The notes beneath the pieces were generated by a model. The model was not told where the DNA came from. It was given only the letters and a program-made list of their open reading frames with translations, and did no database searches. A program made the translations under genes and the position numbers. Below, piece after piece: positions 29,913-37,981 of a stretch of DNA of 64,000 nucleotides. The number at the start of each line of letters is the position of its first letter. Position 1 is the first letter of the stretch. This DNA is from Sphingomonas koreensis (GTDB taxonomy: Bacteria; Pseudomonadota; Alphaproteobacteria; Sphingomonadales; Sphingomonadaceae), in assembly GCF_002797435.1 (NCBI RefSeq), contig NZ_PGEN01000001.1:1492501-1556500 (forward strand), in the 5' to 3' direction.

Positions 29913-31220
29913 TTAGTCCCGGATCTCGCTCAGCAGCAGCTTGTCGATCTTGTGCCCGTCCATGTCGACGATCTCGAAGCGCCAGCCCTGCTCGGAGAAG
30001 CTCTCGCCCTCCTTGGGCAAATGCTTGAGCACCGCGAGCGCGAGCCCGGCGACGGTCGCATAGTCGCGGTCCTCGGGCAGCTCGATCCCGATCCGCTCGG
30101 CCAGCGCGTCGGCGGCGAGCTGGCCGGAAACCAGCAGCGATCCGTCATCGCGCACCACGATCGAGCGGCTGTCGCCCGGGTCCGCGTCGGACACGAACTC
30201 GCCCGCGATCGCGGCGAGCAGGTCGGCCGGGGTCACGATCCCTTCGAAATGCCCGTATTCGTCATGGACGAAGCCCATCGGCACCGCTGCGCGGCGCAAC
30301 GATCCCAAAGCGTCCATCGCATCGACCTGATCGGGCAGCACCGGCGCGGAATGCATCAGCGCGCGCAGGTCGAGCGGTTCGCCGCGGATCAGCGCCGTCA
30401 CCACGTCGCGTGCCTGCACCACGCCGACCACCGCGTCGACCGACCCCTCGGCCACCGGCAGCCGCGTGTGCGGCGTCTGCGCGAGCAGCGTGCGGATCGC
30501 AGCTTCATCCAGATTGGCGTCGATCCATTCCACCTCGGTGCGCGGCGTCATCACCTCGCGCACCGGGCGGTCGGCAAGCCGGACCACGCCGGAGATGATC
30601 GAGCGCTCATGTTCCTCGATCACGCCCGAATGCGTCGCCTCGGCGACCAGCATGTGCAGTTCCTCGGCGGTGACGCGATTCTCCGATTCGCGGTTCATGC
30701 CGAGCAGGCGGAAAACGAGGCTGCTGCTCCGGTCGAGGATCCAGACGACGGGTGCGGTGAGTCGCGCCAGCCATTTCATCGGCGTCGCCACCAGCACCGC
30801 GATCGGCTCGGGCGAGCGCAGCGCGAACTGCTTGGGCACCAGCTCGCCGACGATCAGCGAAGCATAGGTGGTGAGCGCGATGACGATCGCGAAGCCGATC
30901 GTCTCGGCGGTCTCGTGATCGACGCCCAGCGCCTCGATCCGCGCGGCAGTGGGCATGCCCAGGCTCGCGCCCGAATAGGCGCCGGCGATGATGCCGATCA
31001 GCGTGATGCCGATCTGGACCGTCGACAGGAACTTGCCGGGATCGGCGGCAAGGTCGATCGCGGTCTGCGCGCCGCGCTTGCCCGCGCGCACCAGCGCCTC
31101 CAGCCGCGCCTTGCGCGCCGAGACGATGGCGAGCTCCGACATGGCGAAGACACCGTTCAGCGCGACCAGCGCCAGGATGATCGCAACGTCGATCCAGGGA
31201 AATGGGGGAAGCGGGTCCAT
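29913..31220 (-). CDS. CNNM/CorC-type (HlyC-CorC family) membrane protein with CBS domains
   Basis: 435 residues. An N-terminal DUF21/CNNM membrane region with several hydrophobic segments (VAIILALVALNGVFAMSELAIV, TVQIGITLIGIIAGAYSG, VWILDRSSSLVFRLLG) is followed by two CBS domains (REVMTPRTEVEWID, ALMHSAPVLPDQVDAMDAL) and the C-terminal CorC_HlyC domain ending MDGHKIDKLLLSEI. The family is linked to magnesium/cobalt efflux or ion control, though 'hemolysin' labels persist. No neighbouring partner is evident. Confidence 0.9.
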   Translation of the reverse strand: MDPLPPFPWIDVAIILALVALNGVFAMSELAIVSARKARLEALVRAGKRGAQTAIDLAADPGKFLSTVQIGITLIGIIAGAYSGASLGMPTAARIEALGVDHETAETIGFAIVIALTTYASLIVGELVPKQFALRSPEPIAVLVATPMKWLARLTAPVVWILDRSSSLVFRLLGMNRESENRVTAEELHMLVAEATHSGVIEEHERSIISGVVRLADRPVREVMTPRTEVEWIDANLDEAAIRTLLAQTPHTRLPVAEGSVDAVVGVVQARDVVTALIRGEPLDLRALMHSAPVLPDQVDAMDALGSLRRAAVPMGFVHDEYGHFEGIVTPADLLAAIAGEFVSDADPGDSRSIVVRDDGSLLVSGQLAADALAERIGIELPEDRDYATVAGLALAVLKHLPKEGESFSEQGWRFEIVDMDGHKIDKLLLSEIRD

Positions 31221-31350
31221 TGGCCTGCGGCCTCATAGCCATATTCAGGTGGGTTTCACAATGGCGCGCGCATTGGCGGCTCGATGCGAAGGCGGAACAA
31301 CGCCGCTTTCGGATGATTTTGTTGGCGTAGAACAGACTTGGAGGACCCCC

Positions 31351-32019
31351 ATGCGTAACTGGCCCCTTATCCCCGCAATCGCCGCGCTCACGCTGACCGG
31401 CGCGTGCGTCACCGATCCGGTGACCGGCGAACAGCGGATGTCCAAGGCCGGCATCGGCGCGCTCGGCGGCGCGCTCGGCGGCTATCTGCTCGGCGACATC
31501 GTCGGCGGGCGGCGCGACCGGACCGAGAAGATCCTCGGCGCGGGCATCGGTGCGATCGGCGGCGCTGCGATCGGCAGCTATATGGACCGTCAGGAGCGCG
31601 AGATCCGCGAGCGCACCGCCGGCTCCGATGTGGAGGTGATGCGCCAGGGCGACGATCTCATCCTCTCGATGCCGTCGGGAATCACCTTCGCGACCGACAG
31701 CTCGTCGATCCAGCCGCAGTTCCGCCCGACCCTCGACAAGGTCGCCGACGTGCTCGACCGCTACAACCAGACCTATGTCGATGTGTACGGTCACACCGAT
31801 TCGACCGGATCGGACGCCTACAATCAGGCCTTGTCCGAACGCCGCGCCGATTCGGTCGCCAGCTACCTTGTCTCGCGCGGCGTCGAATCGGCCCGCCTCG
31901 AAGCGCTCGGCTATGGCGAGACCCAGCCGATCGCCTCGAACGACACGGTCGAGGGCCGCGCCCAGAATCGCCGCGTCGAGATCAAGATCGTTCCCGTCCG
32001 CGACAGCGACCGGCGCTAG
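31351..32019 (+). CDS. OmpA-family outer-membrane lipoprotein (YiaD-like)
   Basis: 222 residues from ATG 31351, with GGAGGA eight bases upstream. The signal peptide ends in a lipobox, LTGAC, so Cys19 should be lipidated. A Gly-zipper region follows (GIGALGGALGGYLLGDIVGG, GIGAIGGAAIGSYM), then an OmpA C-terminal peptidoglycan-binding domain with VDVYGHTDSTGSDAYN and RAQNRRVEI. It should tether the outer membrane to the cell wall. Confidence 0.92.
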   Translation: MRNWPLIPAIAALTLTGACVTDPVTGEQRMSKAGIGALGGALGGYLLGDIVGGRRDRTEKILGAGIGAIGGAAIGSYMDRQEREIRERTAGSDVEVMRQGDDLILSMPSGITFATDSSSIQPQFRPTLDKVADVLDRYNQTYVDVYGHTDSTGSDAYNQALSERRADSVASYLVSRGVESARLEALGYGETQPIASNDTVEGRAQNRRVEIKIVPVRDSDRR

Positions 32020-32123
32020 GTTGCGAGGGCCGCACCGGCCCGAGGTTCCGGCGATGCGATGCATCGATGGAAAGGCTGCGGAGGGCGGTGCGGTACCCGG
32101 TCTGCATCGCAGAACCGGAAAGC

Positions 32124-32573
32124 TCACCTGCGCGCCGCGAAGAACTCCCTGAGCAGCGCCCCCGCCTCGCCCTCACCGATCCCCGAATAGACTTCGGGCC
32201 GGTGATGGCAGGTCGGCTGGGCAAAGAAGCGCGGGCCATGCTCGACCGCGCCGCCCTTGGGGTCGCTCGCGCCGTAATAGACGCGCGCGATGCGGGCATG
32301 GCTGATCGCCCCCGCGCACATCGCGCAGGGCTCCAGCGTCACCCAAAGGTCGCAATCCTCCAGCCGCTCGCGGCCAAGCGCTTTTGCCGCCGCGCGAATC
32401 GCCAGCAGCTCGGCATGCGCGGTGGGGTCGTGCAGGGTTCGCGGAGCGTTGGCCGCGATCGCGACCACCGTCTCGCCCCGCATCACCACCGCGCCCACCG
32501 GCACCTCGCCGGCCTTCGCCGCATCACGGGCGGCATCCAGCGCGGCGCGCATCGGTTCGGGCAGCGGAAACAT
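32124..32573 (-). CDS. tadA: tRNA-specific adenosine(34) deaminase
   Basis: 149 residues. The cytidine/deoxycytidylate deaminase zinc site is complete: HAE (His53, Glu55) and PCAMC (Cys83, Cys86). It makes inosine at the wobble position of tRNA-Arg(ACG). The neighbouring FFAQPTCHHRPEVYSG segment fits TadA rather than other deaminases. Upstream sequence GCGGGG is a modest ribosome site. Confidence 0.93.
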   Translation of the reverse strand: MFPLPEPMRAALDAARDAAKAGEVPVGAVVMRGETVVAIAANAPRTLHDPTAHAELLAIRAAAKALGRERLEDCDLWVTLEPCAMCAGAISHARIARVYYGASDPKGGAVEHGPRFFAQPTCHHRPEVYSGIGEGEAGALLREFFAARR

Positions 32574-32682
32574 CGCCCCGCTATGCCCCGCGCGATCCGG
32601 CTTGGCTATGCCATGCGAATCGGGCGTTGCTCGGAACCGCCGGTGCCGTGGTGCAGCGCCGGCAGGCGCACCCTATCAAGGA

Positions 32683-32967
32683 TTAGCGCGCCTTGGCGGC
32701 GGGCTCGGCCGGCTTCGCCTTCTCCACCTCCACCACCGGCACCTGGATCACCTTGTTCTCCATCACCACGGTCGGCACCTGGATCGTCTTGTTGGTATAG
32801 CCCATGCCGACTTCACCGACATCGGCCTTCACCGCGGGCGGCTGGCCGCCCTCCAGTTTCACGCTGGGCAGGCTGCCCGGCTGCATGTTGACGTTGAGCA
32901 TGCCGAGCGAGATCATCGCCACGACCGCCACCGCGGCCAGCACCAGTATCGCCAGAATTGCACGCAT
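32683..32967 (-). CDS. Small membrane-anchored or secreted protein of unknown function
   Basis: 94 residues; GAGGAG eight bases before the ATG supports the start. MRAILAILVLAAVAVVAMISLG is an uncleaved anchor or signal, and the rest is Val/Pro/Lys-rich with repeated VIQVP/TIQVP pieces and an Ala/Lys/Pro tail. No Cys and no known domain. It is divergent from rpmB (161 bp between starts). Confidence 0.7.
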   Translation of the reverse strand: MRAILAILVLAAVAVVAMISLGMLNVNMQPGSLPSVKLEGGQPPAVKADVGEVGMGYTNKTIQVPTVVMENKVIQVPVVEVEKAKPAEPAAKAR

Positions 32968-33128
32968 GGCTCGGGTCTCCTCAAATCGAATCGTTTGCGA
33001 AATAACGCGCGATCGATCATCGAAGTTGCATCGGGGGCCGGGAACGAGGTTGACGAAAAGCCTCTGCCCCGGTACTGCGCCCCACTTTCCGGGGCTACCG
33101 GAACAGGCATAAACCTAGGATCAAGCTG

Positions 33129-33419
33129 ATGTCGCGCATTTGCGAGCTGACCGGCAAGGGCCGGCAGGTGGGTCACAACGTTTCCCACGCCAATAACAAG
33201 ACCAAGCGGACTTTTCTGCCGAATCTGCAGAACGTCACGCTGATGTCCGAAGCGCTTGAGCGCTCGATCCGTCTGCGCGTCTCGACGCACGGCCTGCGCT
33301 CGGTCGAGCACAATGGCGGCCTCGACAACTGGCTGCTCAAGACCAGCGACGAGAAGCTTTCGCTCAAGGCACGCCGCCTCAAGCGCGAAGTCGCCAAGAA
33401 GGCAATCGCCGCAGCCTGA
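33129..33419 (+). CDS. rpmB: 50S ribosomal protein L28
   Basis: 96 residues, [20 protein letters not shown] at the start with the L28 core ([13 protein letters not shown]) and a basic helical C-terminal end. It is shorter at the N-terminal zinc region than some L28 versions, lacking the CxxC pair. AGGA precedes the ATG. It appears to be monocistronic and is followed by a hairpin. Confidence 0.97.
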   Translation: MSRICELTGKGRQVGHNVSHANNKTKRTFLPNLQNVTLMSEALERSIRLRVSTHGLRSVEHNGGLDNWLLKTSDEKLSLKARRLKREVAKKAIAAA

Positions 33420-33443
33420 CCCTTTCGGGTTCGCTGTACCGAC

Positions 33444-33472
33444 CGGCCCGCTCCTGCAAGGGATGCGGGCCG
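33444..33472 (+). terminator. Hairpin downstream of rpmB
   Basis: CGGCCCGC 33444-33451 and GCGGGCCG 33465-33472 make an 8-bp stem with a 13-base loop. TTCGG follows rather than a T-run, so termination strength is uncertain. Confidence 0.55.
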
Positions 33473-33565
33473 TTCGGCGTTATGCGGGTTCGGGTTCAGC
33501 CTGCTGCCCGATCGCCCCTCGCTCCGAACGATCTCCACGGGGAGCCGGGCCCGTGCCGCCCTCCG

Positions 33566-34555
33566 TCAAACGTCCAGCCTGAACTTGAGCAGCAGCGAGC
33601 GCTGCAGAAACAGCTGGTTGTCGTCCGACGCGATCCACAGGATCGTCGAATCACCCTCGCGCACCGCCGCGATCGCTTCGAAATTGTCATGCACCACGGG
33701 CGCCGCGAATCGCGCGACTTCCCGTCCGGTGACGATTCGGCCGGGCTGCACCGCATCGCGATCGATCAGCGCCAGCACTGCAGTGAACCCCTCGCGTAGC
33801 GATGCCTTGCGGTTGAGCACCGCCAGCCGCCCGTCAGGCAGTTCGACGATATCGGTGGGCAGAAACCCCTTGGGCGGGCGATAGCCGAACGCGAAGCTGC
33901 GCTGCCTCGGCTGAGTCGGGTCGCCCGCGAACCACAGCCCTGTCTTGACGTCGGTCAGTTCCACGCCGTTGCGCTTCACATCCTGATCCTCGGCCAGCAC
34001 GATGAAGCCGCCGTCGCGCAACCGCACCAGCGATTCGGCGCCGCCATTCACCGGCCACCCGGCCATCGTCCGCGGTGCGACGCGTGCCTCCGCCCGTGCA
34101 AAACCCGGCGCAAAGCGCCAGATTTCGTTCGCGCGCTCGAATCCGATCCAGAGTTGCCCCGTCGCGGGATCGTGCGTCAGCGATTCGCTGTCGCGATCTT
34201 CCTTCCGCCAACCTGTCCCCGGTCCATCGGGCAGGTTGGCGAAACGCGGTTCGCGCACCTGCCAGTCGGCGCCCATGCGGAAGCTGAGGATGTTGCCGCC
34301 ATCGCTCAGCAGGGTGAAGCGATCGCCCTCGACCATCATGGCGGAGAAGCCGCCGAACGCGGGCGCGGGTCCGGTAAGATAGACCCCGCCCAGAAAGGTC
34401 AGCCCCCCCAGCTTCACCCGCCCGGGGGCAAGCGGATCGATCACCGCGCGGTGCGCCGCCATTTCCGCCGTAGGCGGAAACAGCGCCAGCCGCGGTTCCC
34501 CCGACCAGCTCGGCACGAACAGCAGGATCAGCAGGACAGAAAGCAGGATACGCAT
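33566..34555 (-). CDS. Esterase-like phytase-family protein, exported
   Basis: 329 residues with an N-terminal signal peptide (MRILLSVLLILLFVPSWSG). The body follows the PF13449-type 'esterase-like activity of phytase' beta-propeller: LGGLTFLGGVYLTG, DRFTLLSDGGNILSFRM, DRDSESLTHDPATGQLWIGFER, GGAESLVRLRDGGFIVLAED, and a closing FEAIAAVREGDSTILWIASDDN. The catalytic role of this family is poorly established. Its start lies 35 bp from repeat copy A of the 47-bp pair, which may contain its promoter or operator. Confidence 0.82.
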   Translation of the reverse strand: MRILLSVLLILLFVPSWSGEPRLALFPPTAEMAAHRAVIDPLAPGRVKLGGLTFLGGVYLTGPAPAFGGFSAMMVEGDRFTLLSDGGNILSFRMGADWQVREPRFANLPDGPGTGWRKEDRDSESLTHDPATGQLWIGFERANEIWRFAPGFARAEARVAPRTMAGWPVNGGAESLVRLRDGGFIVLAEDQDVKRNGVELTDVKTGLWFAGDPTQPRQRSFAFGYRPPKGFLPTDIVELPDGRLAVLNRKASLREGFTAVLALIDRDAVQPGRIVTGREVARFAAPVVHDNFEAIAAVREGDSTILWIASDDNQLFLQRSLLLKFRLDV

Positions 34556-34589
34556 CGCGCCCTAATAGCGGCCCGATTTGCGCCGCAAA

Positions 34590-34636
34590 GCTGAACCTCA
34601 GATAACGGCCGCGTTCAGACAGCGCTCAATCCCGTT
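34590..34636. repeat. 47-bp diverged direct repeat, copy A
   Basis: Begins GCTGAAC and ends CCCGTT; matches copy B (34827-34873) without gaps at 36 of 47 positions. It contains CTGAAC-N16-GTTCAG and then CTCAA 11 bases after TTCA. It lies 35 bp upstream of the divergent esterase-like gene, on its promoter side. Confidence 0.75.
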
Positions 34637-34826
34637 CATCTAGAGGCACTTCCAACGGGTCGCGTCGCATGCGGCGCCCCCGCCGAACAGCCGGTGCGCG
34701 TTGATGGCACCCTGCCCGTGTTTCCCCGCGTTGCGTATCGGGGACGGGCGCTTCCCCCCTCGGGTTCTTTCCCGCACCGGCCATTTCCCTTCGAACCCGC
34801 ACGCCTGCTGCCATGCAGCGCCGTTC
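34637..34826. other. Hairpin-rich intergenic spacer with no credible gene
   Basis: Within the 389-bp gap 34556-34944. CCGGTGCG 34691-34698 pairs with CGCACCGG 34773-34780; inside, CCCGT 34715-34719 pairs with ACGGG 34744-34748 and CCCCG 34724-34728 with CGGGG 34739-34743 around CGTTGCGTAT. CGGCG-CCCC-CGCCG (about 34672-34685) forms another hairpin. Short open frames run across it in several frames at once, which argues against coding. A structured RNA is possible. Confidence 0.45.
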
Positions 34827-34873
34827 GCTGAACGGGAGATAACCGGCACATTCAGACAAGGCTCAACCCGGTT
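34827..34873. repeat. 47-bp diverged direct repeat, copy B
   Basis: Begins GCTGAAC and ends CCCGGTT; same layout as copy A (CTGAAC, ATTCAG 16 bases on, CTCAA 11 bases later). It ends 71 bp before the glycine-zipper gene start and may be its control element. Confidence 0.75.
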
Positions 34874-34944
34874 GTGCGAATCCCATGTTCAACGATGGCG
34901 GCACAGGGCCGCATCGCACGAAACGGCAGAACAAGGAGAAGACC

Positions 34945-35328
34945 ATGTTCAAGAAGCTTTCCCTGATCGGCGCCGCGCTGGCGATGACCGGTACCGCGCT
35001 GATCCCCGCCGCACCTGCCGCCGCGCAGGGCCGCTATGAGTATCGCGACCGCGACTATCGCGGATATGATCGCGACCGCGGCTATCGCGACTATCGCCGC
35101 TATGACCGTGGCGACCGCCGCTACTACAACAACCGCTACCGCGCGCGCGAGAAGTGCAACGATGGCGACGGCGGCACGATCGTCGGCGCGATCGCCGGCG
35201 GCCTCGCAGGCAACGCCATCGCCGGCCGCGGCGATCGTACGCTCGGCACGATCCTCGGGGGTGCCGTCGGCGCCATCGCCGGCCGCGAAATCGACCGGTC
35301 GGACCGTCCGGGCTATTGCCGCCGCTAA
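34945..35328 (+). CDS. Exported glycine-zipper protein
   Basis: 127 residues; AAGGAGAA precedes ATG 34945. A signal peptide (MFKKLSLIGAALAMTGTALIPAAPAAA) is followed by a Tyr/Arg/Asp-rich stretch (RYEYRDRDYRGYDRDRGYRD) and a glycine zipper 2TM segment (GTIVGAIAGGLAGNAIAGRG, GTILGGAVGAIAGREI) with one Cys before and one after. Such proteins (RcnB- or 17-kDa-antigen-like architecture) sit in or near the outer membrane; function is unproven. Confidence 0.85.
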   Translation: MFKKLSLIGAALAMTGTALIPAAPAAAQGRYEYRDRDYRGYDRDRGYRDYRRYDRGDRRYYNNRYRAREKCNDGDGGTIVGAIAGGLAGNAIAGRGDRTLGTILGGAVGAIAGREIDRSDRPGYCRR

Positions 35329-35350
35329 CTCCTTGGCGGGCTGAAACAGA

Positions 35351-35380
35351 AAGGCCGGCTCTCGCCCGAGAGCCGGCCTT
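35351..35380 (+). terminator. Rho-independent terminator after the glycine-zipper gene
   Basis: A perfect 12-bp stem (35351-35362 and 35369-35380, arm AAGGCCGGCTCT) with loop CGCCCG, followed by ACTTG. The same AGGCCGGCT core recurs in the next terminator at 36128, suggesting common origin. Confidence 0.85.
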
Positions 35381-35483
35381 ACTTGCAACCGACACCAAGT
35401 GTATCACTTAAGCAACACTCTGCCGCCAATCCCTCATTTCGAACGGCTTAGCGCTTGTTTCCGCCACATTCGCCACCCAGATG

Positions 35484-35501
35484 CGCGCCTCCCGAGGCGC
35501 G
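35484..35501 (+). promoter_or_regulatory. Stable 5'-leader hairpin of the porin gene
   Basis: CGCGCCTC 35484-35491 pairs with GAGGCGCG 35494-35501 around two C residues, a near-perfect palindrome 43 bases before the porin ATG. Such leader stems often protect outer-membrane protein mRNAs. A weaker dyad, AAGTG-TAT-CACTT, lies at 35397-35409. Confidence 0.5.
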
Positions 35502-35543
35502 GAGAACACGCGCCCGGGACTGTAAAAAGGAATTGAGAATACC

Positions 35544-36080
35544 ATGAAGAAGATTGCTCTGGCGCTTGCCGCCCTGACCGCCGCCGCAACCCCGGCTTTC
35601 GCTCAGGACGAGGCAGCCCCCTTCAACGGCGCGCATGTTTCGGCCGTTGTCGGTTACGACAAGCTCGATCTCAACACCTCGGGCGTGGATAACCCCGATG
35701 GCGTCACCTATGGCGTGAACCTCGGCTACGACCTGCAGCGCGGCAACGTGCTGTTCGGCATCGAGGGCGAAGTCACCGAATCCTCGGCCGAACTCAAGGT
35801 CGGCAACACCGTCGTCGCTTCGGCGAGCCGCGACCTCTACGCCGGTGGCCGTCTCGGCTATGTGCTCGGCAACACCGCGGTCTACGGCAAGGTCGGCTAC
35901 ACCAACGCCCGCATCGAGAGCACCGTTGGCAACGAGAATGGCGACGGCATCCGTCTCGGCGCCGGCGTCGAGCACAAGTTCGGCCAGAACTTCTTCGGCA
36001 AGGTCGAGTATCGCTATTCGAACTACGAAGCCGATGTCACGCGCCACCAGGCCGTCGCCGGCCTCGGCGTGCGCTTCTAA
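35544..36080 (+). CDS. Small outer-membrane beta-barrel (porin-family/Omp25-like) protein
   Basis: 178 residues with a clear signal peptide (MKKIALALAALTAAATPAFAQ) and an eight-stranded-barrel pattern: HVSAVVGYDKLDL, GVNLGYDL, GGRLGYVLG, YGKVGYTNARIES, FGKVEYRYSNYEAD, ending in VAGLGVRF with C-terminal Phe. This is the OmpA/Omp25-like membrane barrel common as an abundant surface protein. AAGGA lies about 12 bases before the ATG. A strong terminator follows. Confidence 0.92.
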   Translation: MKKIALALAALTAAATPAFAQDEAAPFNGAHVSAVVGYDKLDLNTSGVDNPDGVTYGVNLGYDLQRGNVLFGIEGEVTESSAELKVGNTVVASASRDLYAGGRLGYVLGNTAVYGKVGYTNARIESTVGNENGDGIRLGAGVEHKFGQNFFGKVEYRYSNYEADVTRHQAVAGLGVRF

Positions 36081-36127
36081 GGTGCTGGTGCCGCGCTCGG
36101 ACAGCACCACGCGGCACGAGACAGAAG

Positions 36128-36160
36128 AGGCCGGCTTCCTCGCGGAAGCCGGCCTTTTTT
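36128..36160 (+). terminator. Strong Rho-independent terminator of the porin gene
   Basis: AGGCCGGCTTCC 36128-36139 pairs perfectly with GGAAGCCGGCCT 36144-36155 around TCGC, followed at once by a run of T to 36160. Confidence 0.95.
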
Positions 36161-36226
36161 AGGTCTGGGTGCCGGCGGCCGCGATTCCCTTGGATCCTCA
36201 GCACGGCACAGCCCGCGCTGACGCCG

Positions 36227-36949
36227 TCAGTACATATGCTGCCCGCCGTTGATGCTCAGCGTCGATCCGGTGACGAACCCGCCCTCTTCCGAACACAGGA
36301 ACGCCACGCCGCGCGCGATCTCGTTCGCCTGGCCCAGCCGCCCGACCGGGATCTTGGCGACGATCTTCTCGAGCACTTCCGCCGGCACTGCCGCGACCAT
36401 GTCGGTGTCGATATACCCCGGCGCGATCGCGTTCACCGTCACCCCCGCACGCGCGCCTTCCTGCGCCAGCGCCTTGGTGAAGCCGTGGATGCCGCTTTTC
36501 GCCGCGGCATAGTTGACCTGGCCGTACTGCCCGGCCTGGCCGTTGATCGATCCGATGTTGACGATCCGTCCCCATTTGCGCTCGCGCATGCCGGGGAAGG
36601 TCGCCTTGGCCATGTTGAAGCAACCGCCCAGGTTGGTGTCCATGACCTCCTTCCACATCTGGTAGGTCATTTTCAGGATCGTGCCGTCGCGGGTGATGCC
36701 GGCATTGTTGACCACGACATCGACCGGCCCCAGCGCCGCCTCGACATCCGCCACGCCCTGCTGGCACGCGTCATAGTCGGCGACGTCCCATTTGAACGCC
36801 TTGATCCCCGTCCGCTCGGTGAACTCCGCGGCGCGCTGGTCGTTGCCGGCATAGTTGGCCGCGACCGTCATCCCCATGTCCTTGAGCGCTACGCTGATCG
36901 CCTCGCCGATCCCGCGCGTGCCGCCGGTTACGATCGCTACCCGTGCCAT
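36227..36949 (-). CDS. phbB: Acetoacetyl-CoA reductase
   Basis: 240 residues; AGGAGAGG precedes the ATG. A short-chain dehydrogenase with the NADPH loop VTGGTRGIGEAI, NNAG at about residue 90, and the Ser-Tyr-Lys catalytic set in GSINGQAGQYGQVNYAAAK. The stretch GQAGQYGQVNYAAAKSGIHG and the C-terminal SINGGQHMY are characteristic of PhbB rather than FabG. It makes (R)-3-hydroxybutyryl-CoA for polyhydroxybutyrate. No PHB synthase is in the window. Confidence 0.93.
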   Translation of the reverse strand: MARVAIVTGGTRGIGEAISVALKDMGMTVAANYAGNDQRAAEFTERTGIKAFKWDVADYDACQQGVADVEAALGPVDVVVNNAGITRDGTILKMTYQMWKEVMDTNLGGCFNMAKATFPGMRERKWGRIVNIGSINGQAGQYGQVNYAAAKSGIHGFTKALAQEGARAGVTVNAIAPGYIDTDMVAAVPAEVLEKIVAKIPVGRLGQANEIARGVAFLCSEEGGFVTGSTLSINGGQHMY

Positions 36950-36979
36950 GAACCTCTCCTAGATTGGTTGAACCAGAGG

Positions 36980-37981
36980 CTAGGCAAGCGCCGCCCAGCC
37001 CGCAAGCTCCCTTGCGATAATGTTGCGCAACATGAGTATGCCGGGCTCACTATCGTTCAGGCATGACAGATAGGCGAAGCGCTCGCCCCCCGCCGCCTCG
37101 AAACTCTCGCGCCCGCGGATCGCCAATTCCTCCAGCGTCTCGAGGCAGTCGGCGGAAAAGCCCGGCGCGACCACCGCGACCTTCTTCACGCCCTTGCCCG
37201 GCAGACCGGCCAGCACCGTATCGGTTGCCGGCTCCAGCCACTTCGCCCGCCCGAAGCGCGACTGGAACGCGATCGTCAGCTTCTTCCCCAGCGCCTCGCC
37301 CAGCAGCCGCGCAGTCTTCATGCAATGGCAGTGATAGGGATCGCCGAGCTCGAGCGTCCGCTGCGGCATCCCGTGAAAGCTCGCGACGATCGCCTCGGGC
37401 TCGAAGTCGAGCGCGGCGAGCTGCGCCTCGACCGATTGCTTGAGCGCAGCAATATAGGCCGGGTCGTCATGATAGGGCGGCAGCGTCCGCACCGCCGGCT
37501 GCCAGCGCATCGTCGCCAGCGCAGCCGCCGCCGCGTCGTTGGCGGTCGCGGTCGTCGCTGCGCAATATTGCGGGTAGAGCGGCGCGATCAGGATGCGCTC
37601 GCAGCCCGCATGCTTCATCGCCCTGAGCTTGTCGCCGATCGCCGGATTGCCGTAGCGCATCGCCCAGTCGACCGTCACATCCGGCCACGCCGCCTGCAAC
37701 GCCTTTGCCTGCCGCGCGGTGATCGCGGCGAGCGGCGACCCCTCATCGGTCCAGACCTGCTGATAGGCGTGCGCCGACTTCTTCGGCCGCGTGCGCAGGA
37801 TGATGCCGCGCAGGATCGGCTGCCAGACGATCTGCGGAATCTCGACCACGCGGGGATCGGACAGAAACTCGGCCAGATATCGCCGCACCGCCGAGGGGGT
37901 CGGTGCATCGGGAGTGCCGAGATTGACCAGCAGAACCCCCACGCGCGGCGCAGGGACGGAAGGATGTTCAGACGGAATCAT
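36980..37981 (-). CDS. hemH: Ferrochelatase
   Basis: 333 residues. It begins MIPSEHPSVPAPRVGVLLVN, with NLGTPDAPTPSAVRRYLAEFL typical of HemH. The catalytic His in VASFHGMPQR and the Glu-rich helix in CLETLEELAIRGRESF are present. It inserts Fe(II) into protoporphyrin IX. Its ATG overlaps the stop of the upstream molybdopterin gene (ATGA at 37978-37981), so translation is coupled to that gene. Confidence 0.96.
   Translation of the reverse strand: MIPSEHPSVPAPRVGVLLVNLGTPDAPTPSAVRRYLAEFLSDPRVVEIPQIVWQPILRGIILRTRPKKSAHAYQQVWTDEGSPLAAITARQAKALQAAWPDVTVDWAMRYGNPAIGDKLRAMKHAGCERILIAPLYPQYCAATTATANDAAAAALATMRWQPAVRTLPPYHDDPAYIAALKQSVEAQLAALDFEPEAIVASFHGMPQRTLELGDPYHCHCMKTARLLGEALGKKLTIAFQSRFGRAKWLEPATDTVLAGLPGKGVKKVAVVAPGFSADCLETLEELAIRGRESFEAAGGERFAYLSCLNDSEPGILMLRNIIARELAGWAALA

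Noticed and set aside
34626-34859. Overlapping short ORFs of about 70 codons on the - strand
   Set aside because: Three frames are open at once with no ribosome site or hydrophobic/domain pattern; better explained as non-coding structured DNA.
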